Notes: generated by a model not told the origin, from the sequence alone. DNA of 64,000 bases from Pontibacter ramchanderi (GCF_002846395.1 NZ_PJMU01000001.1:1426001-1490000), one strand, 5' to 3'; counted from the first letter of the stretch, positions 24,152-33,522 are shown. Numbers and translations: made by a program.

Positions 24152-25144
24152 TCAGGCCTTCACTTCGTTTTCAAGCGGCTTGCCTTGTTCAAAAGTCGTA
24201 ATGTTCTGCAGCGTAATGGCAGCGATGCTCTCCAGGGCATTGCTCGTAAAAAAGGCCTGGTGTCCCGTTATCAGCACGTTGTTGAAAGACAGCAGCCGCA
24301 TGAACACGTCATCTTGGATCACCCGGTCCGACAGGTCTTCGAAAAAAAGATCGGCTTCCTCTTCGTACACGTCAATGCCCAAATACCTGATATGCCCACT
24401 CTTAAGCCCGGCTATGACCGCTTTTGTATCGACCAGCGCCCCACGGCTTGTGTTGATGAGCATAACACCCTGCTTCATCTGCGCGATGGTAGACCGATTG
24501 ATGAGGTGAGAGGTTTGCGGGGTGAGCGGGCAGTGCAGCGAAATGATGTCGGAATTGGCGTAAAGGGCGGCCAGGTCTGTGAACTCAATGCCGATCTCGT
24601 CAAATTCTTTTTTCTTCTCCACGTCATAGCCCAGCACCCGGCAGCCGAATCCCTTCAGAATTCTGGCCGTCACCAACCCGATCTTACCCAGCCCAATCAG
24701 TCCCACTGTTTTGCCGTGCAGGTCGAAGCCCATCAATCCATTGAGGGCAAAGTTGCCTTCCTTTACCCGGTTGTAGGCGCGGTGGGTTTTTCGGTTGAGG
24801 GTAAGGATGAGTGCGAGTGTATGCTCTGCCACAGAATAAGGTGAGTAAGCCGGCACCCGCACCACTTTTATGCCGAGGGCAGCGGCTGCTTCCAGGTCCA
24901 CGTTGTTGAAACCGGCGCAGCGCAAGGCAATTAGTTTTATCCCCCCCTCTGCCAACAGCCGCAGCACTTCCGCGTTAGCCGTGTCATTCACGAAAATGCA
25001 GATCGCTTCGTGCTCCTTTGCCAGCAGAGCGGTCTTTTTGTTGAGTGGTGCTTCGAGGTAACTGAGCTGGTGTGAGTAGGCTTGGTTGGCTGCGTTAAAG
25101 AAAGTGCTGTCGTATACCTTCGAACTGAAAAATAGGACATTCAT
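24152..25144 (-). CDS. ldhA: D-lactate dehydrogenase (2-hydroxyacid dehydrogenase)
   Basis: 330 residues, the usual length for LdhA-type enzymes, which reduce pyruvate to D-lactate with NADH in the cytosol. The NAD-binding loop GLGKIG is at 151-156. The catalytic triad of the D-2-hydroxyacid family is visible as Arg234 (TSRGALVD), Glu in VYEEE (about 261-263) and His295 (TGHQAFFT). The LdhA-like AYSPYSVAEHTLALILTLNR segment sets it apart from glycerate dehydrogenases. It lies 54 bp downstream of recQ on the same strand, probably by transcriptional run-on. Confidence 0.93.
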   Translation of the reverse strand: MNVLFFSSKVYDSTFFNAANQAYSHQLSYLEAPLNKKTALLAKEHEAICIFVNDTANAEVLRLLAEGGIKLIALRCAGFNNVDLEAAAALGIKVVRVPAYSPYSVAEHTLALILTLNRKTHRAYNRVKEGNFALNGLMGFDLHGKTVGLIGLGKIGLVTARILKGFGCRVLGYDVEKKKEFDEIGIEFTDLAALYANSDIISLHCPLTPQTSHLINRSTIAQMKQGVMLINTSRGALVDTKAVIAGLKSGHIRYLGIDVYEEEADLFFEDLSDRVIQDDVFMRLLSFNNVLITGHQAFFTSNALESIAAITLQNITTFEQGKPLENEVKA

Positions 25145-25198
25145 AACGGGGCAGTATTGGTGATCAGGTATAAACCTATACGCAAAAGCCTCAGTGGG

Positions 25199-27118
25199 TT
25201 ATACCTCTTCCTGCGCCAGGTATAGCTTGCCGCTCTCGGCATACCTGAGAATGCCTGTGTCCACCAGCTCGCGCAGTAAGTCAGTTACCGCTTCGCTGTG
25301 TCGGGCCTCGAACTGCTGCACCAGCTCTTTTGGCAACAGTTTTTTCTCCTGCACCACTTCCAACAGCTTTTGTCGCAGGGCCTGTTGCTCCTGCCCTTCC
25401 CGCTCTTTTTTGCGCTGCGCCAGGCAAATGTCGCAAATGCGGCAGCTTTTGTCGCTGATCTCATTGAAATACTCAAGCAGCAGTTGGGTACGGCAGCGGT
25501 CCGTGGTCTCGACATAGTGGGCCATTTCTTTGGCCTGCTCCATGGCGCGATCGCGCAGTTGCTCCAGCTTTTTGTGGTTGAGCGGAAGATTGGCGGCATC
25601 CAGGCGTGGCGCCGTGAAGACCACTTGGGGCGCGTCGTGCTGCGGTTCGTATACCAGCACCTGCAGCTTGTGCAGGTACTCGAGCTTGCGGCGCACCTCC
25701 TGCTCCGGCTTTTTGAGCTGCTCAGCCAGTTTGCGCTCCGAAATCTTTACAAAGCCTGTAAAGGCCTCGCCGCCGTACATCCGCAGGACCAGGCGCAGCA
25801 GGGCGTCGTGCTCGGCATTGGCCACCTGAAACTCGTAGAGCGCCATGTTGTCGAGCAGCAGGTATAGCCGCGAGGGACTGTAGTAAGCTTCGTTAAGCTG
25901 CACGTAGCCTTCTCCTTCCAGTCGCTTGATGGCGTGGTGGGTTTCGAGCGCAGACAGTTTATAGTTCTTGGAAAAGGCTGCCAGGTCGAAATCGAAACTG
26001 CTCATAAAGCCGCTCCCCACCGCGATCTGGAAGTAATTGGCCAAACACTGGTATACCCGTCGGATCAACTCCAAAGGCGGGTGCGCTTCTTTCACTTTCT
26101 GAAGCAGGTCTTTGGTGTCGCTGGGCCCATAGAGCAGCGTGGCGTAGGCGTACTTTTCGTCACGACCGGCGCGGCCAGCTTCCTGGTAGTAGGCCTCGAG
26201 GCTCTCCGGCAGATCGAGGTGCACGACCAGCCGCACATCTGGTTTGTCGATGCCCATCCCGAAGGCATTGGTTGCTACCATAACCCGCACTTTGTCTTCG
26301 ATCCAGGCCTGCTGCGTCTTGTTGCGCTCCTCAAACTTAAGTCCCGCATGATAAGCGGCGGCAGGTATACGCCGGCTCTGCAGGAACCGGGCGATCTCGA
26401 CGGTCTGCCGTCGGCTGCGCACATACACAATGGACTGCCCCGGCATGCGGTTCAGGATCTCGAGCAGGCGGCCCACTTTGTCTTCGGTATAGAGGCAGGA
26501 GTACGACAGGTTGGCCCGGGCGAAGCTCTTGACAAAGACGTTCTGCTTTTTGAAAGCCAACTTCTCCTGTATGTCGGTGCGCACCTGCTCTGTAGCGGTA
26601 GCTGTAAGGGCCAGCACAGGTATAGCAGGCAGTGTTTCGCGCAGAGCGGCCAGCTCCAGGTAGGGCGGACGGAAGTCATAACCCCATTGCGAGATACAGT
26701 GTGCCTCATCTACGGCCAGCAAGCTCACTTTCATGCGTTTCACCCGCTCCTGAAACAGCTCAGTCTGTAAACGCTCCGGCGACAGGTATAGGAACTTGAC
26801 ATTGCCATACACACAGTTGTCCAGGGCAATGTCGATCTCGCGGCGGTTCATGCCCGAGAAGATGGCCACGGCAGGTATACCGCGTCTTTTGAGCTGCTCC
26901 ACCTGGTCCTTCATCAGCGCAATCAGCGGCGTGATCACCAGGCAAATCCCCTCCATAGCCATGGCCGGCACCTGAAAGCAGATCGATTTACCCCCACCTG
27001 TTGGCAACAGCGCCAGCGTGTCCTGCCCTGCCAGCACCGAACGGATAATATCCTCTTGCAAAGGCCGGAACTGATCGTAGCCCCAATAGGTGCGCAATAT
27101 GTGGTGGATGTCTGGCAA
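25199..27118 (-). CDS. recQ: RecQ family ATP-dependent DNA helicase
   Basis: 639 residues. Helicase motif I TGGGKS is at 40-45 and the DEAH box at 137-140, followed by the RecQ aromatic loop CISQWGYDFR; motif VI is seen as YYQEAGRAGRDE. The zinc-binding site has Cys542, Cys559, Cys562 and Cys565, and a winged-helix (RQC-like) region follows. There is no full HRDC domain, so this is the shorter type of RecQ. It unwinds DNA 3' to 5' during recombination and repair. Several AGGTATA copies occur inside the gene (25218, 25860, 26363, 26618, 26784, 26873). Confidence 0.96.
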   Translation of the reverse strand: MPDIHHILRTYWGYDQFRPLQEDIIRSVLAGQDTLALLPTGGGKSICFQVPAMAMEGICLVITPLIALMKDQVEQLKRRGIPAVAIFSGMNRREIDIALDNCVYGNVKFLYLSPERLQTELFQERVKRMKVSLLAVDEAHCISQWGYDFRPPYLELAALRETLPAIPVLALTATATEQVRTDIQEKLAFKKQNVFVKSFARANLSYSCLYTEDKVGRLLEILNRMPGQSIVYVRSRRQTVEIARFLQSRRIPAAAYHAGLKFEERNKTQQAWIEDKVRVMVATNAFGMGIDKPDVRLVVHLDLPESLEAYYQEAGRAGRDEKYAYATLLYGPSDTKDLLQKVKEAHPPLELIRRVYQCLANYFQIAVGSGFMSSFDFDLAAFSKNYKLSALETHHAIKRLEGEGYVQLNEAYYSPSRLYLLLDNMALYEFQVANAEHDALLRLVLRMYGGEAFTGFVKISERKLAEQLKKPEQEVRRKLEYLHKLQVLVYEPQHDAPQVVFTAPRLDAANLPLNHKKLEQLRDRAMEQAKEMAHYVETTDRCRTQLLLEYFNEISDKSCRICDICLAQRKKEREGQEQQALRQKLLEVVQEKKLLPKELVQQFEARHSEAVTDLLRELVDTGILRYAESGKLYLAQEEV

Positions 27119-27356
27119 GGGAATGTAGGTATGGGACAGCGAAGATAAAGTATAGAAGACAGAAGTCAGAATTTTTCGTTCCGGCCACTGTCATTTCTAT
27201 GGCGAGTGAGAAATCCTGATCTGGTGTTTACGCAAAATTCGAAAGCGCTAAACTAAAGTCCTATACCTAACTGAAAGAACGAAAATGATGATCGTGCACC
27301 CGAGCAACTCGCAGCGTAGCAATGGCAGCAGAATAATGTGAAAGCTAAAAGACATA

Positions 27357-27391
27357 AAAAAGCCTTCCGGAGCTAGCTCCGGAAGGCTTTT
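27357..27391 (-). terminator. Strong terminator after the outer-membrane protein gene
   Basis: AAAAGCCTTCCGGAGC and its reverse complement form a near-perfect palindrome centred on GCTAGC. T residues follow on both strands, so it could stop transcription from either side. Confidence 0.85.
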
Positions 27392-27408
27392 CTGCTATGC
27401 CAAATCAA

Positions 27409-27978
27409 TTACAGGTTGATCGAAACACCCAGTGTACCAAAGCCGAATGCGCCGCGTCCACCTTCAAAGTAGACACCTACTCGCTCGTTGAACTTATACT
27501 TTACGCCCAGCACCGGTCCGATGAAAAAGTTGGTCCCGTTCGCATAAGATCCCGGAAAGTCCTCGTCTCCGGAAAAAGTTCTGAATTCGAGCCCTACGAG
27601 CAGCGCACCGTACAGGTCCAGTTTCTCTTCGCTGATGCTGGCTCCCAGGGCTTCGTTCAAGAGGGGAACAGCATGGAAAGTACCTCTGGCACCTACCGAG
27701 GTGAAGTTCCATTTGTAGTTATAGCCGTAGTGGCTGTACTTCCAGCTGGCGTAGCCAATGTAAGGACCTACACTTATACTTTCATGAATTCCCTTCTCGA
27801 TGGAGGCTGTCACCGGGATAAATGCGCCCGATCGGTTACCTGTAAAACCATAGCCATAGTAGCCCAGCGATGTTCCTGCGTGAATAAACAGATCGCCCTG
27901 TTCGTAGGCCTTCTTCTGAGCAAATAAACACTGCACCATCAGGCAGCAGGCAAAAGTTAAGAGTAATTTTGCTTTCAT
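27409..27978 (-). CDS. Small outer-membrane beta-barrel protein
   Basis: 189 residues with a signal peptide (MKAKLLLTFACCLMVQCLFAQ). The mature part is made of alternating polar and hydrophobic strands rich in Gly, Tyr and Phe (for example FIHAGTSLGYYGYGF and GVKYKFNERVGVYFEGG), the pattern of an 8-stranded barrel like the OmpW/OmpX-type proteins. No specific function can be given. It ends 18 bp before a strong terminator. Confidence 0.78.
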   Translation of the reverse strand: MKAKLLLTFACCLMVQCLFAQKKAYEQGDLFIHAGTSLGYYGYGFTGNRSGAFIPVTASIEKGIHESISVGPYIGYASWKYSHYGYNYKWNFTSVGARGTFHAVPLLNEALGASISEEKLDLYGALLVGLEFRTFSGDEDFPGSYANGTNFFIGPVLGVKYKFNERVGVYFEGGRGAFGFGTLGVSINL

Positions 27979-28130
27979 AATATTTCGAAATTTAAACGAA
28001 TAATACTGGCTAATATATATGAAAATCTATATATTAAAAAATGATTCTCTACCTCTTGAAGAAACCTCCTGTATTCGTTTAATTGAATCGTATAAGGACA
28101 TTCAAAACCCGATACTGGAGATTAGCTGTA

Positions 28131-28168
28131 CAAAAAAAAAGCGGCCTGTCTCTAAGAGACAGGCCGCT
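28131..28168 (-). terminator. Terminator after the 267-residue gene
   Basis: On the minus strand AGCGGCCTGTCTC-TTA-GAGACAGGCCGCT is a perfect 13-bp stem followed by nine T residues. Confidence 0.93.
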
Positions 28169-28191
28169 AAACGTTATTATACTTATGCTTC

Positions 28192-28995
28192 TTAGGCTGC
28201 GGCAGACTGACCATCTTCACGGTCCTCGATCACTTTCTTCAGCTTCTCGATCGCCTGTGCAGCACGCTCTTCATCAAACCGGTTGATGTTGAGCAGCATC
28301 TTGGTCTTTTCCTGGCGCGTGATCACCGGATTGTTCAGCAGACGGATGATCTCTTCTTTCTGCTTGGCCGAAGCATAACGCACGCCTGCTATCTGCTCTT
28401 CTGCCACAGGCGCATTATCAGCGACTGGCGTAGCAGCGGCAGCTTTCATGGTTGCTTTCTTCTCGGTTGGCACAGCAGGCTTGGCCGATGGCTCGTTACC
28501 AGCATAATCCATCTCCTCAGACGGAGTAGGCTCGTAGCCGGCAGCGCGAATTACCCAAGCCAGGATGTTACGGTACGCCTTGCCAATAGCACGGGTCTGT
28601 GCCATGGAGGCAATCGCGAACTCCTGGTAGTACTTTTTGCCCTGCTCTTTGTTGGAGCAGATCGCAAAGCCGGCACCCACCACCTGCTGACTGCGCAGGT
28701 CGAGTAAGTTCACCTTTGCCTGGTACTTAATCTCGTCGTCGGTGCTGATGTTGACCACATGCTCCACCACTGGCAAGATACCCAGTCGAGAGCCAGCATA
28801 TTGCCAGCCTTCAACGTTCACGTACTCTTTACCTTGTATATTTTGATATAACCTATTCTCTTTTATAAACTTAGCCAGGTCAACAGCTAAGTGAAGCGTC
28901 TCATCAGATTTAGCTATGTCATAGCTTTCTACCTTCGGCTTCCTCTCCACTTTTGTCTCTTTATTCACTTGACTCATACCTTCGTTAGTTTTCAT
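28192..28995 (-). CDS. Unknown cytosolic protein, possible DNA recombination-type (Rad52/ERF-like) domain
   Basis: 267 residues without signal or membrane segment. Residues of about 45-170 form one domain with a conserved-looking helix, SMAQTRAIGKAYRNILAWVI, followed by AGYEPTPSEEM. The (S/A)xxxTRAxxRAxRN helix is reminiscent of phage single-strand annealing proteins of the ERF/Rad52 type, but this is a hint only. A low-complexity Ala/Pro/Lys linker follows (about 165-205), then a helical tail (KQKEEIIRLLNN and ERAAQAIEKLKKVI). It has one of the best promoters in the window and a strong terminator, so it is a well-expressed single gene. Confidence 0.7.
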   Translation of the reverse strand: MKTNEGMSQVNKETKVERKPKVESYDIAKSDETLHLAVDLAKFIKENRLYQNIQGKEYVNVEGWQYAGSRLGILPVVEHVVNISTDDEIKYQAKVNLLDLRSQQVVGAGFAICSNKEQGKKYYQEFAIASMAQTRAIGKAYRNILAWVIRAAGYEPTPSEEMDYAGNEPSAKPAVPTEKKATMKAAAATPVADNAPVAEEQIAGVRYASAKQKEEIIRLLNNPVITRQEKTKMLLNINRFDEERAAQAIEKLKKVIEDREDGQSAAA

Positions 28996-29011
28996 GTTTT
29001 AGTACATATAT

Positions 29012-29041
29012 CAAACATAGTTACTCCTGAAATGGTGCAAA
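29012..29041 (-). promoter_or_regulatory. Strong Bacteroidota-type promoter
   Basis: On the minus strand TTTG (29041-29038), 18 bases, then TATGTTTG (29019-29012), matching TTTG-N19-TAnnTTTG. The predicted start near 29005 leaves a leader of only about 10 bases before the ATG at 28995. Confidence 0.65.
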
Positions 29042-29292
29042 AAAACACAAAAAATATACATTATAAATAACTGATTATCAATTACTTATAAATTATTTTC
29101 AGGAATACACTTCCCCTCTCCCATCCACCGGCTTAATTAGCACAGAAATGCAAAGGGGGGATATATTGTACGTGAAAATTACAATTGAGATAGGCGTAGG
29201 TTTTTCTTTAGACCAGGTTTAAAAAAGGGACATGCGAGAACGACCAGCCATCAGGTGGCCAGGTATAGCAAAGCAACAAGAACAGGTATAGC

Positions 29293-29958
29293 TTAGGCCT
29301 TGACTTCCTGCACGATCAGCCCGTCCTTCATAACAAGTTTGCGGTCGGCCATGGTGGCCAGCTGCTCGTTGTGCGTTACGATCACGAAGGTCTGGTTGAA
29401 CTCGTCGCGCAGCTTAAAGAAGATTTCATGCAACTCCTGGGCGTTTTTGGAGTCGAGGTTACCGCTAGGCTCGTCAGCGAAGATAATGCGGGGTGAATTG
29501 ATCAGGGCGCGCGCCACGGCTGTGCGCTGCTGCTCACCACCCGACATTTCGGAGGGCTTGTGGTGCATGCGGTGGCCAAGGTTGAGCATGCTCAGTAGTT
29601 CGGCGGCCCGCTCGGTTACCTCCATCTCCGGGCGACCGGCCAGGAAACCAGGCAGACAGGCGTTTTCGATGGCTGTAAACTCAGGCAGCAGGTTGTGAAA
29701 CTGGAAGATAAAGCCAATGTGGCGGTTGCGGAAGCGCGCCAGTTCCGATGCGTTGAGGCGGGAAATGTTCTTATCGTCGAAGAGCACATCGCCGGTATCG
29801 GCCGAGTCGAGCGTACCCAGAATGTGCAGCAGCGTGCTTTTGCCAGCGCCCGAAGCGCCTACAATAGAAACTACTTCGCCGGCATGGATGGTCAGGTCTA
29901 TCCCTTTGAGCACTTCCAGTGAACCGTATTTCTTGTGAACGTTAACGACTTGCAGCAC
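29293..29958 (-). CDS. lolD: ABC transporter ATP-binding protein of the LolD/MacB type
   Basis: 221 residues. Walker A GASGAGKST lies at 34-42, followed by FQFHNLLPEFTAIEN, the signature MSGGEQQR, Walker B RIIFADEPSGNLDS and the switch His in VTHNE. The FQFHxLLPEFTAxEN and DEPSGNLDS segments are typical of LolD, which powers release of lipoproteins from the inner membrane towards the outer membrane. The LolC/E permease is not adjacent, so the assignment rests on sequence alone; MacB-like mechanotransmission ATPases are the alternative. Confidence 0.85.
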   Translation of the reverse strand: MLQVVNVHKKYGSLEVLKGIDLTIHAGEVVSIVGASGAGKSTLLHILGTLDSADTGDVLFDDKNISRLNASELARFRNRHIGFIFQFHNLLPEFTAIENACLPGFLAGRPEMEVTERAAELLSMLNLGHRMHHKPSEMSGGEQQRTAVARALINSPRIIFADEPSGNLDSKNAQELHEIFFKLRDEFNQTFVIVTHNEQLATMADRKLVMKDGLIVQEVKA

Positions 29959-30176
29959 GATCTGGCAATAATGTGTTTGACGATGGATTATCTGTCAAAG
30001 CTACAAAACAAAAGGTATAAGTGAGGTACCTGCCGTCAAAATTTAGCAGTAACCTCCGTTCCCGGGCCGGACAATCAAGGGCAGAGATGGCTTATGTTAT
30101 CATAAAATTGCGATGCTGCGGTCCAGAAACGGATACTCAGGGAAGAGTGGCTGCTACAGTGGTGCAGGTCCCAAAA

Positions 30177-31262
30177 TCAATTCTCCGACCCCTCTCTCCT
30201 GTCTTCAGGCATCTTATTGCCTTCGTCTCTGCTCTCACTCTCCAGCACGTCCTTCACATACAGTTCGTTAATGACTACGGTAAGCACAGCCAGCAGCGGG
30301 GCCGCCATTAGCAAGCCCAGTCCGCCTTGCATGATGCCGAGCAGCACCTGGAAAAAGAGCAGCAAGGCAGGAGGCAAGTCCACGGTTTTCTGAAAGATAA
30401 TTGGGGTGATGATGTAAGATTCTACCATTTGGATGGCCCCATACACGACAATGACAAGCAGCGCCATGTCGGGACTTACGGTTAGCCCTACCAGCACGGC
30501 AGGTATACCTGCCAGCCAGGGCCCGATGTTTGGTATAAAAGCCAGAAAGAAGGAAATCAGACCTAGCGCAAAAGCCAGCGGCAGGCCCATGATCGTGTAA
30601 GCAATGGCCGTGCTAACACCTATGATCGCCATGGCAGACAACATACCCAGCAGCCACATTTTCAAGGTATGGTAGCAGATATGGAGTACCTCCAGCATGC
30701 GGGTGCGCCGATGCTCAGGAAAGAGTTTTACAAAACCGTGGGTATAGAGCGTAGGGTTGGCTGCAAAGAACAGCGCTGTGATCACTACTATAAAAAAATC
30801 GGCCAGAATGCTGAGTGTAGAGGAAAAGGCGCCCGTCAGGCGTTTCAGTATCTCCTTTTGCTCCGGCATCATCCGGTTGTAGTCATCGGGTAGGCTCTCT
30901 ACCAGGCGCCGGCCCCAATTGTACTGGCCCAGCCACTCCTGCAAGCTACTGAAGGCCTGTGGTATGGTCTCGCGCATCTGGTCTGCCTGTTCATAAATAG
31001 TGGGCGCAACAACCCAAAAGGCACCGATCAGAACGCCGAACACCAGCATCGTCACCAGCAGCAAACTCAGGCCGCGCTTCAGGCCAAGGTGCTTTACCAC
31101 CCAGTCTGTGAGTCCGCTAAACAGTACGGCCAGCAGAATGCCGGCAAACACCAGCAGGAAGAAATAGGCCGCCTTGGCGAGCAGATAAAATCCGGCGACT
31201 ATGAGCATCACAATGAAAGCGGCCAGCGCCACACGTTTGGCAAATAAATGTTTCGAAGGCAT
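30177..31262 (-). CDS. AI-2E family transporter (PerM-like)
   Basis: 361 residues with the hydrophobic profile of the AI-2 exporter family: two or three N-terminal helices, a soluble stretch (about 90-160) and several C-terminal helices. It contains the family landmarks FIPNIGPWLAGIPAVLVGL and IESY-like MVESYIITPIIFQK. Members export or exchange small solutes or sodium ions, and only a few have been studied. The C terminus is hydrophilic and charged. It is divergent from sucC, with only 23 bp to the first bases of the sucC upstream region. Confidence 0.9.
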   Translation of the reverse strand: MPSKHLFAKRVALAAFIVMLIVAGFYLLAKAAYFFLLVFAGILLAVLFSGLTDWVVKHLGLKRGLSLLLVTMLVFGVLIGAFWVVAPTIYEQADQMRETIPQAFSSLQEWLGQYNWGRRLVESLPDDYNRMMPEQKEILKRLTGAFSSTLSILADFFIVVITALFFAANPTLYTHGFVKLFPEHRRTRMLEVLHICYHTLKMWLLGMLSAMAIIGVSTAIAYTIMGLPLAFALGLISFFLAFIPNIGPWLAGIPAVLVGLTVSPDMALLVIVVYGAIQMVESYIITPIIFQKTVDLPPALLLFFQVLLGIMQGGLGLLMAAPLLAVLTVVINELYVKDVLESESRDEGNKMPEDRREGSEN

Positions 31263-31434
31263 GATTCGCTTTATCTAAGATTAAGTGCGATGCAGCAGTT
31301 GCGTATACTTACTCAAAACTATCTTATACAGTTACTTTTCCTGCGCACAGGCGACGGGGCACCCTGTCTGGCGCGTTGCTGCAATAGCGACACGCGCCGG
31401 GCGCCTGTATCATCAATATTTTAAAAACCTATTT

Positions 31435-31466
31435 CTTGAATTTAAGCCGATAAAGGCTTACTTTCG
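31435..31466 (+). promoter_or_regulatory. Candidate promoter of sucC
   Basis: CTTG at 31435-31438, 20 bases, then TACTTTCG at 31459-31466, one mismatch from TAnnTTTG. The predicted start near 31473 gives a leader of about 16 bases before the ATG at 31489. Confidence 0.45.
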
Positions 31467-31488
31467 TGCGTCCAATAAAACTGAGAGC

Positions 31489-32691
31489 ATGAACATACAC
31501 GAATATCAGGCTAAAGAGATTCTGAAAAGCTACGGCGTTCGCATACAGGAAGGCATCGTGGCAGAAACGCCAGACCAGGCTGTAAAAGCGGCTATGAAAC
31601 TGACCGAAGAAACCGGTACAGGCTGGCACGTGATCAAAGCGCAAATTCATGCGGGTGGCCGTGGTAAAGGCGGCGGGGTGAAACTTGCCAAAAACCTGGA
31701 TCAGGTAAAGCAGATCGCCAACGACATCCTGGGCATGACACTGGTAACGCACCAAACTGGTCCTGAGGGCAAACTGGTACAGAAAGTACTCGTAGCACAG
31801 GACGTATACTACCCTGGCGAATCTGATCCGAAGGAGTTCTACCTGAGCATCCTGCTGGACCGCGCCAAAGGCCGCAACGTGATCATGGCATCTACTGAAG
31901 GTGGTATGGACATCGAGGAAGTGGCGGAGAAAACTCCCGAAAAGATCATCAAAGAGTGGATCGATCCGGCTGTAGGGCTGCGTCCGTTCCAGGCGAACAA
32001 AATTGCGTTTGCATTTGGTCTGCAGGGCGAAGCTTTCAAAGAGATGGTGAAATTCATCACCAACCTTTACAGAGCTTACGTGGAGACAGACTCTTCTATG
32101 TTCGAGATCAACCCTGTGTTGAAGACATCTGACAATAAAATTCTGGCCGTGGATGCCAAAGTGGATCTGGACGATAACGCCCTGTTCCGTCACAAGGATC
32201 TGGCCGCGTTGCGCGACATCACCGAAGAAGATCCGTTGGAGGTAGAGGCAAGCGCTTCGAACCTGAACTACGTGAAGCTTGACGGTAACGTAGGCTGTAT
32301 GGTAAACGGCGCTGGTCTTGCGATGGCGACTATGGATATCATCAAGCTATCTGGCGGTGAGCCTGCTAACTTCCTCGACGTAGGGGGTGGGGCAAACGCA
32401 CAGACGGTGGAGGCTGGTTTCCGCATCATCCTGAAAGACCCGAACGTGAAAGCTATCCTGATCAATATCTTTGGTGGTATCGTTCGTTGCGACCGTGTTG
32501 CCAATGGTGTGGTAGAGGCTTACAAAAACATCGGCGACATCAAGGTGCCGATCATCGTTCGTCTGCAGGGAACGAACGCCGAAGAAGGCGCCCGCATCAT
32601 CGACGAGTCTGGCCTGAAGGTATACTCTGCCGTAGCCCTGAAAGAGGCTGCTGAAAAAGTAAAGCAAGTATTGGCTGAAGTAGGAGCTTAA
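31489..32691 (+). CDS. sucC: Succinyl-CoA ligase (ADP-forming) beta subunit
   Basis: 400 residues. The start MNIHEYQAKEILKSYGV is the family's canonical N terminus. Other landmarks are KAQIHAGGRGKGGGVKLA (ATP-grasp), FEINPVLKT (metal-binding Glu/Asn), GNVGCMVNGAGLAMATMD and INIFGGIVRCDRVANG. The enzyme converts succinyl-CoA to succinate with nucleotide formation in the TCA cycle, together with the alpha subunit SucD. sucD is not adjacent: a terminator directly follows sucC. Only one AGGTATA copy is inside the gene. Confidence 0.98.
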   Translation: MNIHEYQAKEILKSYGVRIQEGIVAETPDQAVKAAMKLTEETGTGWHVIKAQIHAGGRGKGGGVKLAKNLDQVKQIANDILGMTLVTHQTGPEGKLVQKVLVAQDVYYPGESDPKEFYLSILLDRAKGRNVIMASTEGGMDIEEVAEKTPEKIIKEWIDPAVGLRPFQANKIAFAFGLQGEAFKEMVKFITNLYRAYVETDSSMFEINPVLKTSDNKILAVDAKVDLDDNALFRHKDLAALRDITEEDPLEVEASASNLNYVKLDGNVGCMVNGAGLAMATMDIIKLSGGEPANFLDVGGGANAQTVEAGFRIILKDPNVKAILINIFGGIVRCDRVANGVVEAYKNIGDIKVPIIVRLQGTNAEEGARIIDESGLKVYSAVALKEAAEKVKQVLAEVGA

Positions 32692-32711
32692 TCAGCTTTA
32701 AATCAACAAAA

Positions 32712-32748
32712 CAGAAAGGGGCTACCAGTAATGGCAGCCCTTTTCTGT
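32712..32748 (+). terminator. Terminator of sucC
   Basis: CAGAAAGGGGCT pairs with AGCCCTTTTCTG (one G-T wobble) across a 12-base loop, followed by TTTTA. Confidence 0.85.
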
Positions 32749-32758
32749 TTTATATGTG

Positions 32759-32827
32759 CCGGAAGTTTAAGAGTTTGGGAGTGCTGAGAAATACTTCCTA
32801 AACTCCCAAACTATTTAACTCCTAAAC
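32759..32827. repeat. AGTTTAAGAGTTTGGGAG-type inverted repeat
   Basis: GGAAGTTTAAGAGTTTGGGA on the left and CTTCCTAAACTCCCAAACTA then CTCCTAAACTTA on the right repeat the pattern seen at 18749. Both copies sit between convergent genes. Confidence 0.5.
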
Positions 32828-33244
32828 TTAAACCACTTCCAGTTCTACATTTATATTGCCACGCGTGCCGATGGAGTAAGGGCATACCTCGTGTGCTTCA
32901 TTCACCAGTTGCTCTGCTTTCTCTTTGTCCAGTCCCTGCAAATGCACTTCTAACTTCACCCCCAGCCCATACTTTCCGTCCTCAGACTTGAGCAGGTCTA
33001 CGTGCGCCTTTACAGTAGACTCCGGATTGATCCGGATATGCTGCTTGCCGGCCACCAATAGCAGCGCGCTCTGGAAGCAGGCCGCATAACCTGCCGCAAA
33101 CAGCTGTTCCGGGTTAGACTTTCCTTTCTCTCCTCCCAGCCCCTCCGGCAATGAGAGTGGCATATCAAGCACACCGTCTGACGAGACAACATGGCCTCTA
33201 CGACCTCCTGTAGCAGTAACTTCTGCCGTATATACTGTTTCCAT
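32828..33244 (-). CDS. ohr: Organic hydroperoxide resistance protein (Ohr/OsmC family)
   Basis: 138 residues. The redox pair is Cys56 (AACFQSAL) and Cys121 (VCPYSIGTRGN), in the arrangement expected for thiol peroxidases of the Ohr type. The N terminus (METVYTAEVTATGGRRGHV) is also typical. The protein reduces organic hydroperoxides in the cytosol, usually with lipoyl-dependent reduction. No OhrR regulator lies next to it. It is transcribed alone, convergent with sucC. Confidence 0.95.
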   Translation of the reverse strand: METVYTAEVTATGGRRGHVVSSDGVLDMPLSLPEGLGGEKGKSNPEQLFAAGYAACFQSALLLVAGKQHIRINPESTVKAHVDLLKSEDGKYGLGVKLEVHLQGLDKEKAEQLVNEAHEVCPYSIGTRGNINVELEVV

Positions 33245-33416
33245 AGCTTCTTGCTTCTTTTCTCTTGATTTAAAATATTATTTATTAACTCCCAGATTCT
33301 CCTTATTGTTTTAGGTATGAAGCAATTAAGATAATACTCGCCCCTTTTACCTACATGCCACACCTTTTTGGATTATAATAATTGATCCTAAAATTTCCTT
33401 TTTAGCGCATTGTTTC

Positions 33417-33424
33417 TATTTTTG
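33417..33424 (+). promoter_or_regulatory. -7 promoter box of the tRNA-Arg gene
   Basis: TATTTTTG matches TAnnTTTG and ends 11 bases before the tRNA. The -33 position reads TTTC rather than TTTG. Confidence 0.5.
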
Positions 33425-33435
33425 CAACACATAAA

Positions 33436-33509
33436 GCACCCGTAGTTCAACTGGATAGAATATCGGATTTCGGCTCCGAGGGTTAGGGGTTCGAATCCTC
33501 TCGGGTGCA
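33436..33509 (+). tRNA. tRNA-Arg (anticodon TCG)
   Basis: 74 nt. The acceptor stem is GCACCCG/CGGGTGC with discriminator A. The anticodon stem TCGGA/TCCGA encloses the loop TTTCGGC, giving anticodon TCG for CGA codons. The T arm contains GGGTTCGAATCCT. CCA is not encoded. A strong hairpin terminator follows. Confidence 0.93.
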
Positions 33510-33522
33510 CAAGTACAACTTC

